Below are positions 1-6,100 of a stretch of DNA of 15,030 nt, piece after piece (within the stretch, counting starts at the first letter, position 1; each line of letters opens with the position of its first letter). The DNA is from Cyanobacteriota bacterium (GTDB taxonomy: Bacteria; Cyanobacteriota; Cyanobacteriia; Phormidesmidales; Phormidesmidaceae). A model generated the notes under the pieces. It was not told the origin of the DNA, searched no databases, and saw only the letters and a program-made list of their open reading frames with translations. Where the stretch lies: the NCBI GenBank assembly GCA_027483425.1, contig JAIXUR010000278.1:1-15030 (forward strand), in the 5' to 3' direction. The translations under genes were made by a program, and so were the position numbers.

Positions 1-18
1 CGTGTGCTCTTCCGATCT
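1..18. other. Illumina TruSeq adapter remnant (artefact)
   Basis: The first 18 bases (CGTGTGCTCTTCCGATCT) match the 3' end of the standard Illumina TruSeq read-2 adapter exactly. Biological sequence begins at base 19, inside a transposase reading frame that is cut off there. This is library sequence left at an assembly end, not genomic DNA, and it should be trimmed before annotation or database deposition. Confidence 0.96.
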
Positions 19-356
19 ACCAACCCCTCCCCCTCAAACTCAAACGCAGCCTCCTTCCCCCCGCACTGGCATCCCCAATCCTCTCCATAAAACCCCTCCC
101 TGACAAACCGCCGAAAACTCGAAAACTCCCACTGATGGGGGCACCCCACCAACCCGTGCTTCACCGGATTGTCATGCAAATAATTGATGTGCCCCACCCA
201 ATCCGCCTCATCGCGAATGGTGTGCTCCCAAAAGCGTCGTTGCCATAGGTCGCTTTCCCGTTGCCGTTGGCGAGAGATACAAACATCCTGGGGTAGCGCA
301 CGACTTCCCTTGAGCGATCGCGTAAACAGCACCTTTAGCCGACGGAAATTAAACAT
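19..356 (-). pseudogene. REP-associated tyrosine transposase (RayT, Y1_Tnp), C-terminal half
   Basis: The minus-strand frame from ATG 356 reads about 112 residues until it runs into the adapter. It carries hallmarks of the C-terminal half of RayT transposases: KVLFTRSLKG near residue 8, WQRRFWEHTIRDE near residue 41, and HINYLHDNPVKHGLVG near residue 58, which contains the tyrosine that acts as nucleophile in this family. The N-terminal half with the HUH metal-binding motif is missing. An in-frame TAG lies 15 bases upstream of the ATG, so the frame is closed there and the fragment cannot be a working enzyme. RayTs are single-domain enzymes related to the IS200/IS605 transposases and are linked to REP palindromes. 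The 3' end is lost to the contig edge, so the true C-terminus is unknown. A HIP1 site lies inside it at 314-321. Confidence 0.88.
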
Positions 357-406
357 AGCGGTGGAGGTAAGCTAGGATCTGCGCTTACTGCATAAGCCAT
401 ATCCCC

Positions 407-1024
407 ATGGTTACTGTTCCTCTCCCCGATGCTCAGTTAATGACCTTCGTCGAGTTCATTGACTGGAAACCCGACAACCGCCGGTACGAACTTCACCACG
501 GCACCCCCATTGAAATGCAACCTACTGGCGACCATGAGGAAGTCATTTCCTTCTTAAACTCGGTGCTTGTACTAGAAGTGCATCGGATGCAGCAGCCCTT
601 TATGCTGCCCAAGCAAGCGCTGGTCAAACTACCGGGGGAAGACACCGCCTACCTGCCCGATGTCTTGCTGCTCAACCGCGACGCCCTGCCCCAGGAGCCT
701 CTTTGGAAAAAGGCTTCAACCGTGACGCTAGGGGCTTCAGTGCCGCTGGTTGTAGAAGTCGTGAGCACCAACTGGCGCGATGACTACGGCAAAAAGCTGG
801 TTGACTACGAAAGCCTGGGCATTGCCGAATATTGGATTGTTGATTACCTCGGCCTGGGCGGACGCCGCTACATCGGCAACCCCAAGCGACCTACCCTGTC
901 GATCTATCGCCTGGTTGAAGATGAGTACCAGGTCAGCCAGTTTCGCGGCAATGAGCCCATTCGCTCAGAACTGTTCCCAGACCTATCGCTAACGGCTGAG
1001 ACCATCTTTCGGGCTGGCCAGTAG
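407..1024 (+). CDS. Uma2 family putative restriction endonuclease (DUF820), copy 1
   Basis: This 205-residue protein has the normal length and layout of the Uma2/DUF820 family, a branch of the PD-(D/E)XK nuclease superfamily that is heavily expanded in cyanobacteria. An N-terminal RRYELHHGTPIEM segment (25-37) is followed by the acidic residue of YLPD (D85), the VVEVVS strand (E117), the DYGKKLVDYESLGIAEYW block (127-143) with lysines K129/K130 and E141, and a C-terminal beta region ending LFPDLSL. All expected active-site positions are present, so it is probably an intact nuclease fold. The biological target of Uma2 proteins is not established. The ATG at 407 is the natural start, although no clear Shine-Dalgarno precedes it. 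It is followed by a hairpin at 1026-1075 and lies 147 bases upstream of the TM2 gene. Confidence 0.93.
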   Translation: MVTVPLPDAQLMTFVEFIDWKPDNRRYELHHGTPIEMQPTGDHEEVISFLNSVLVLEVHRMQQPFMLPKQALVKLPGEDTAYLPDVLLLNRDALPQEPLWKKASTVTLGASVPLVVEVVSTNWRDDYGKKLVDYESLGIAEYWIVDYLGLGGRRYIGNPKRPTLSIYRLVEDEYQVSQFRGNEPIRSELFPDLSLTAETIFRAGQ

Positions 1025-1025
1025 A

Positions 1026-1075
1026 GCTGCCCTGTAACTCAATCGACGGTATTACGGGTCAGTTACAGGGGCAGC
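1026..1075. terminator. Inverted repeat after Uma2 copy 1, possible terminator
   Basis: The arm at 1026-1039 (GCTGCCCTGTAACT) pairs with 1061-1075 with only a single extra G in the right arm. This gives a stem of about 14 bp around a 21-base loop, starting 2 bases after the stop codon of Uma2 copy 1. There is no T-run on the plus strand after the stem, so a classical intrinsic terminator is not shown; it may instead protect the mRNA 3' end. Confidence 0.5.
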
Positions 1076-1095
1076 ACGCCAAAAAATCGGCTGTC

Positions 1096-1101
1096 TATAA
1101 T
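1096..1101 (+). promoter_or_regulatory. Candidate -10 element (TATAAT) for the TM2 gene
   Basis: A perfect TATAAT lies 70 bases upstream of the TM2 start, after the hairpin that ends the previous gene. No good -35 hexamer stands 16-18 bases upstream. Cyanobacterial promoters often rely on the -10 alone, so this is a plausible but unproven start site for separate transcription of the TM2 gene. Confidence 0.4.
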
Positions 1102-1171
1102 GGGCTCTAGGCGGCGGCAAGCCAATCTCAAGTTTGCTGCCCCCCACCATTAGCCTCTTCAGAGACACACC

Positions 1172-1651
1172 ATGGCACGAGCAAAGACTGGAATAGCCTA
1201 CCTGCTGTGGGCACTGTGTTTATTTGGTATCTGCGGGCTACATCGGTTTTATGCCGGGCAGATTGTGTGGGGTATCGTCTACCTGTGCACCTTTGGGTTG
1301 TTTGGCATTGGCCAACTCATCGATCTAGTCCTGGTGCCCGGTATGGTCAAAGCCCGCAACGATCAACTGCGGCGGAAATACCTGGCCGAGTGGAGCGAAG
1401 ACGGCCTGGCAATGCCAGTGCCAATAGACCGGAAATTGGTCGCGGCGCAACCCCAAGCAGACCCGATGCAGCTGCTGCTAAAGGCAGCCCACGCCAACGG
1501 CGGCAATCTCTCTAAGGCCCAAGTGGCACTACACACGGGGCTAAGCCCAGAGCGGGTAGAAGCCCTAATTCAAGCCGCTCTGCACAGTGGCTATGCCGAT
1601 GTCACTAACGATCCAGAATCGGGGGCAGTGCGCTACGTCTTTGATCTGTAG
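1172..1651 (+). CDS. TM2 domain membrane protein with winged-helix-like C-terminal tail
   Basis: This 159-residue protein begins with a TM2 domain: a first hydrophobic helix (about 6-23), the family signature GLHRFYAG (22-29) in the turn, and a second hydrophobic stretch (about 31-56) ending GIGQLIDLVLVPG. TM2 domains are two-helix membrane modules found in bacteria and eukaryotes, mostly of unknown function. A charged linker (60-95) leads to a soluble tail (about 96-157) that looks like a small winged-helix or PCI-like fold: GGNLSKAQVALHTGLS, then a helix VEALIQAAL, then a hairpin GYADVTNDPES before RYVFDL. The tail would face the cytoplasm if both termini are inside. The start is the only ATG that keeps the first helix; no strong Shine-Dalgarno is seen. 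It sits between two Uma2 genes on the same strand, with gaps of more than 120 bases on both sides, so co-transcription is uncertain. Confidence 0.88.
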   Translation: MARAKTGIAYLLWALCLFGICGLHRFYAGQIVWGIVYLCTFGLFGIGQLIDLVLVPGMVKARNDQLRRKYLAEWSEDGLAMPVPIDRKLVAAQPQADPMQLLLKAAHANGGNLSKAQVALHTGLSPERVEALIQAALHSGYADVTNDPESGAVRYVFDL

Positions 1652-1708
1652 AGACGGCGAGAGCGGTGTACCCGAGGCACAAATCATGCCGCCGTCTACC
1701 GAAACGAA

Positions 1709-1734
1709 CCGATCGCCCTGGCCGATCGCCCTGG
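1709..1734. repeat. Perfect 13-bp tandem direct duplication
   Basis: CCGATCGCCCTGG occurs twice back to back (1709-1721 and 1722-1734), about 43 bases upstream of the second Uma2 gene. Each copy holds a partial HIP1 core (CGATCGCC). It may be a replication-slippage duplication in a HIP1-rich genome; no regulator site is recognised. Confidence 0.6.
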
Positions 1735-1776
1735 CTCGCAGGCTAGGATGGGAGCAATGTCTGCGGGGAGAAGACC

Positions 1777-2361
1777 ATGACCCAGGCGAAGGTAAGACTG
1801 GCTTCCTTTGAAGAGTATCTGGCCTACAGTGATGAGACGCCACTGGAAGGGCGTTATGAATTAGTGGGTGGGGAGTTAGTCGAGTTGCCGCCAGAATCCA
1901 GACTTAACAGCACGGTTGCTATTCGTGTTCTGCTGGCGCTTTTAGCCGCAGGCATTGGCGTTGAACTCATCCATCCTGGTAAATGCGAGGTGCAAGTTCC
2001 GGTCTTGCAACCTAGTGACGCCGCAAATCGCTACCCCGATCTAGTGGTGCTTCGGCTTGAGCATTTGGCGTTGACCCAGCGACGGTTGACGATTACCCGC
2101 GATATGCCACCGCCGCGCCTGGTGGTGGAAGTGGTAAGCCCCGGCAAGACAAATCGAAACCGCGATTATGGGCAAAAGCGGGCTCAGTATGCAGCCATTG
2201 GGGTGCCTGAATATTGGCTGGTTGACCCGGTGGCTCAAACCGTAACGGTGCTGACCCTGGCCGAAACGGATTACCAAGAGGTGGGGGTGTTTGGTACCCC
2301 GGCGGCCATCACCTCGGTGGAGTTTCCAGACCTGGCGCTAACGGTTGAGCAGTTGTTTTGA
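1777..2361 (+). CDS. Uma2 family putative restriction endonuclease (DUF820), copy 2
   Basis: This 194-residue protein is full length for Uma2/DUF820. It shows an N-terminal FEEYLAYSDETPLEGRYELVGGEL region (11-34), YPDLVV with catalytic-type D88, LVVEVVSPG with E118, DYGQKRAQYAAIGVPEYW with K134 and E145, and the usual C-terminal FPDLALTVEQLF. The core pattern D-x(n)-E-V-V-S...K...PEYW matches the PD-(D/E)XK nuclease fold. It is clearly diverged from copy 1, so the pair is not a recent tandem duplication. A Shine-Dalgarno-like GGGGAGAAG (1767-1775 region) lies just upstream of ATG 1777 and supports the start. Function within the cell is unknown; neither Uma2 gene has a visible methyltransferase partner here. 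Confidence 0.94.
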   Translation: MTQAKVRLASFEEYLAYSDETPLEGRYELVGGELVELPPESRLNSTVAIRVLLALLAAGIGVELIHPGKCEVQVPVLQPSDAANRYPDLVVLRLEHLALTQRRLTITRDMPPPRLVVEVVSPGKTNRNRDYGQKRAQYAAIGVPEYWLVDPVAQTVTVLTLAETDYQEVGVFGTPAAITSVEFPDLALTVEQLF

Positions 2362-2381
2362 AGGTATCTGGAGGGTGTCAG

Positions 2382-2593
2382 TCAAGTAGTGGGCAATGCC
2401 CACCACCCCATCAATTCACCCATCGCCAACTCCTCCCCCTCAAACTCAAGGGCATTGCAGCTTTAACGCCGATTGCAGCCTGGCGCAGGCGTTTTACGTT
2501 GTCGGGTTCGGCAAAGATGGGGCTGGGGTTGACGGTGACCAGGGTGAGAAAGATTGCCCCGCCAGGAATGCAGGCGCTTCGATAATTGGGCAT
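2382..2593 (-). pseudogene. RayT transposase remnant: N-terminus joined out of frame to the C-terminal end
   Basis: From ATG 2593 the minus strand reads MPNYRSACIPGGAIF and continues through PIFAEPDNVKRLRQ to KAAMP (about residue 49), which is the standard N-terminus of a RayT. The frame then changes: a different minus frame reads EFEGEELAMGELMGWW and stops at 2382-2384. This corresponds to the EFEGEGL end of the other RayT fragment at the left edge; 23 of 24 nucleotides match between 20-43 and 2426-2449. The HUH motif, the catalytic tyrosine and everything between are missing. The simplest reading is an internal deletion between short T/G/A-rich matches at the MPFE-type and FEFE-type codons, leaving a nonfunctional scar. 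Confidence 0.8.
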
Positions 2594-2629
2594 TTGGGGG
2601 TAAGAGAAGATACTGTAGCGTAGCGGACG

Positions 2630-3028
2630 AGGCCGATGCATCGCGACAACAACGAGACGAAATTGCGCGCCTTCTCCAGGCGTATAAGCGGGCCCAGGCG
2701 TCAGGCTATCAGTCAACGGGACTTTGCCGCCAGCCAGGGCATTGCGCCCAGCAGCCTCCAGCACTGGTTGGCGCGCCAAGAGTCGATAGCGGCTCCTCCG
2801 GAGGCCATTACTTTTTTTGAGGGGCCAGTCGGGGTGACCTGGTTGCATCAGATGGGGATAGCGGCCCACGTGGTGATGAGTCAAGTCGGGGCTTGTGGAG
2901 TAGGCTTGAGCTGCCAATTTTTGCACCTGAGTGGACTGAGCGCCTTTGTCGGAAGTTCCTGCGGTAGCCAATACGCGCTAGCGGGGGCGATGGAAGAGCA
3001 TCTGGCCCTTGGCCGAAACGATGATTAA
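2630..3028 (+). pseudogene. Frameshifted N-terminal fragment of a helix-turn-helix transposase
   Basis: Two plus-strand frames together read like the start of a cyanobacterial transposase. Frame one gives DEIARLLQAYKRAQASGY (about 2657-2710). The frame beginning at ATG 2636 then gives ISQRDFAASQGIAPSSLQHW (from about 2707), FFEGPVGVTWLH, and LSGLSAFVGSSCGSQYAL, ending at a TAA at 3026-3028. The switch near 2705-2715 indicates a one-base frameshift within the helix-turn-helix region. The catalytic domain is absent, so this is a truncated relic. I recognise the pattern from large cyanobacterial transposases with an N-terminal HTH, but I cannot name the IS family. It overlaps nothing else and ends about 110 bases before the giant gene's stop on the opposite strand. 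Confidence 0.6.
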
Positions 3029-3080
3029 GGCCGCCTCTAGCTCCTATAGTCTATGCTCTGCCAGAGTCTTGGCTTCAGCC

Positions 3081-3112
3081 TGAGGGTAGCCAAGGAAATT
3101 TAGCTACCCTCA
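3081..3112 (-). terminator. 10-bp perfect hairpin after the giant gene
   Basis: TGAGGGTAGC at 3081-3090 and GCTACCCTCA at 3103-3112 form a perfect 10-bp stem around a 12-base loop, 24 bases downstream of the giant gene's stop on the minus strand. No U-tract follows on the minus strand. Because the plus-strand gene remnant also ends nearby, it could act in both directions. Likely role: 3'-end definition or stabilisation of the long transcript. Confidence 0.55.
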
Positions 3113-3135
3113 CGAGAAACCCGCCTTCTGGACAC

Positions 3136-6100
3136 CTACGAGAGGTTGGCGGCGAAGTTTTGGGCCACCTCCTCGGCGCTGAGGGCGCGATCGTAGAGGG
3201 CGACCAGGTGGTACTCGCCTAGCCAGGGGCGGTCGCCCGTTAGCTCGTTACCTAGAGCGAGACGGTAGGTGGCATCCCAGTTGGAGAGGGCACCGTTGAT
3301 GACCTCGCGTTTCTGCACGGTTCCGTTGATGTAGAGGGTGGCATTGCCCTCACCGTCGCGGGTGTAGACCAGGTGAGTGAGCTGATCGACGCTGACTGGG
3401 CCTGCTTCTACCACCTTGTTGGTACCGTTGGTTCCGGTGGTCGTAGTGCGCAAACGGGTCACGTACTGGTTGTTCCCCTGCCCCAGGGTGAGGTTGCGGT
3501 TGACGGTATCGACCGAGAGGGTGACAATTCGCGCTGGGGTTTGGCCGGGGGAAGCTGAAGCTTGGGCGGGTTTAACCCAGGCTTCTACCGTGAGGGCCTG
3601 GCTGCGCTGGAGAGCCTGGTTGAGCCGGGTGGCGGCGACCGGGGTGGCCAGCAGGCCAGGTTGCTGCAGGGCGATACCTCGACCCTTGGGCAGGCGGGCG
3701 ATCGCCCCATTCACCACAGCCAGATCCAGCGCGGGCTGAAGCCCCGACTGGTCGCGAATGGTGTTGCCGCTGCCCTCCCGGAAATCGTAGAGGGCCTGAA
3801 TGCCGGTCATTACGCGCTGGGAAACACTGACCGTGACGGCATCGCTCCCGGTCAGTCGTCCGTCGCTGGCGCTAAGTTCTAGCACATAGGCACCCGCCGT
3901 GGGAAACTCGACCTGGGTGGTGGCCTTGCTGGGGGTTTTGAGCACGGCTGGGGCAGGACCGCTGACCTGTTTCCAGAGGGTGGTCAGGGTGTTGGTGGGC
4001 AGTCCATCGTCTTGGACGGTGCCGGTTAGGGTGGCGATCGCCGGTTGGACGCCGCCATCGGGTTGTGTAACTAGGGTCAGCACCTGGTCGGCTCCAGCGT
4101 TGACCACCGGGGGTTGGTTCACCTGGATGGTGACGTCGTCGTGGATGGCGATCGCCCCATCGTTCGCCGTCAAGCGCAGCACATAGAGCCCGCCCTGGGA
4201 AAACTGGGCCGTGGTGATGTCGCTGGCGGGGGCCGAGAAGGTGACGGTGCCGGGGCCGCTGACCTGACTCCAGGCCAGGGCCAGGCGACCGGGCAGGGCG
4301 GGGAACCCGTCGTCGCTGACGGTGCCGTCGAGTTCCGCCAGGGCGGGGAAGTCGATGCTCTGGTCGGGGCCAGCGTCAACCACCGGGGCCTGGTTGGCGG
4401 TGATGGTTACCTCCCGGCTGGTGGCCAGCTCGCCGGTGCTGACGGTGAGCCGCAGGGTGTATTCGCCGCTGGTGCCAAAGGTGGCGGTAGTGGCGATCGC
4501 CTGGGCATCGGCAAAGGTGACGGGGCCAGGGCCATTGACCACGCTCCACTGGGCGCTGATGCTACCGGTGGGGTCGGCCAGGCCGGTGTCAACCACGTCG
4601 CCCTGGAGGGTGGCCACGGCGGGCAGGTTCACCAGGGGGTTGGCGATGACGCGGATAGTCGGGGCTTTGTTGGCGTGGGCGGTGACATCGGCCACGGTGG
4701 TGAGCAGCCCATTGTTGGCGGTAAGCCGCAGTCTATAGGTGCCGCTTTCGGAAAACTGCGCCGTGGTATTGGCCAGGGTGGGGGCGCTAAAGGACACTGT
4801 ACCCGGCCCGCTGAGCTGGCTCCAGTTCAGAATGAGCTGACCCTGGTCAGGGCGACCCAGGCCGCTCTCTACCGCAGCGATGAGGTGGACCCGGTTGGGC
4901 AGTTGCCCAATCACCTGCTTGGGCACGGTGATGATCGGCGCGTGGTTGAGGGTGACCTGCACCTCGTCGCTGATGGCCTGGGTTTCGTCGCCGACGGTGA
5001 GCCGCAGGGTGTAGACGCCTGCGACTTTAAAGGGTCGCCCGTCATCATCGTGGGTGCCGGGCTCGGTAAAGATGACCGTAGGCGCTAGGCTGGTCGGGTC
5101 GCTGAAGGTGACGGGGGCGGGGCCGCTGGGCTGGCTCCACAGTACCGAGAGGGTTTCGGTGGACAGTTGGTCATCCACCACCGCCCCTTTGAGTGCGAGG
5201 GGGGTGGGGAAGGTGATCACCTGGTCGGGGCCAGCGGAGACCACCGGGGCCAGGTTGACGTCGGCCCCCACCTCAAAATTGGTGGCAATTTCGGCGGCGG
5301 TGAGGGCGGTGCTGTAGAGCGCCACCAGGTGAAAGTCGCCCAGCCAGGCGCGGTCTTCGCTGAGGGGGTCGCCCAGCTCGTTGCCCAGGGCGAGGGCAAA
5401 GCGGTCATCCCAGTTGGCCAGGGTGCCGGGGATGATCCGCTGGGCCACGGCCTGACCATTGATATAGAGACGGGTGGTGCCTCCAGTCTCGCGGGTGCAG
5501 ACGACGTGGGTGAGGGTGGCGGGGGTGAGGGTGCCTCCGGCAAAGGCGCGATCGCTGGCATTTCCGTTGGTCTCGGTCGTGCGCACCCCAAGGTGAAACT
5601 GGTTGCCCGCCTGGCCGAGGATCACGTTGCGATCGCGGGCTCCGCCCGACAGGGTGAGAATGCGGCCTAGCCCCGGCTGGCTGGCCTGGGAGGGGTTAAT
5701 CCACGCTTCTAGGGTGAACTCGCCGCTGGTTTTGATCGCCTGGATCAGGCGGCTGGCGTTGGGGCTGGTGAGGCGGGCGGGTTTCTTCAGCGCCAGGGCA
5801 AAGGGGGTGGTTTCGCCCCGGGCTTTGAGGGCTGTGGGCCTGCCGGTGATGGCCAGATCCGTCGGAATCCCTACGCCTGCCACGTCGCGCACCGTACCGC
5901 TGGCTAGCGTATCGGCAAAGCTGTAGAGGCTGAGCAGACCCCGGTTAATGCGGGCCCCGACCACCACTTGCAGGTCGTCGCTGTGGGTGAGCACGCCGCT
6001 GGCGGTGGTGGTTTCTGCGGTCAGCCGCAGCAGGTAGACGCCGCTGGCGTTAACGGTCGCGCGGGTGCGCAGGGCGGCGGCGTTGTCAAAGGCGACGGGG

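Noticed and set aside
407..2361. Restriction-modification system around the Uma2 genes
   Set aside because: No methyltransferase or specificity subunit is present. Uma2 proteins are usually solitary, so the restriction label is only a family name.
19..2593. A single RayT gene split by insertion of the three-gene island
   Set aside because: The right-hand remnant has its own C-terminal end, so the two pieces are at least two separate copies, not halves of one gene.
2411..2971. 186-codon minus-strand open frame as an intact gene
   Set aside because: Only its last 60 or so codons (from ATG 2593) resemble a protein, the RayT N-terminus. The upstream part is antisense to the transposase relic.
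3136..3810. Type I secretion (RTX) signal at the giant protein C-terminus
   Set aside because: No GGxGxDxUx nonapeptides are present anywhere in the protein, and the chain ends in a complete LamG.
4114..5088. 324-codon plus-strand open frame opposite the Ig-like array
   Set aside because: It is glycine, valine and histidine rich and low in complexity, repeats with the period of the array below it, and lies wholly antisense to a well-supported gene. It is a shadow of GC-rich codon use.
3811..5256. CRISPR-like regular repeats
   Set aside because: The period is 276-309 bp, the similarity is at protein level, and the units code for Ig-like domains.
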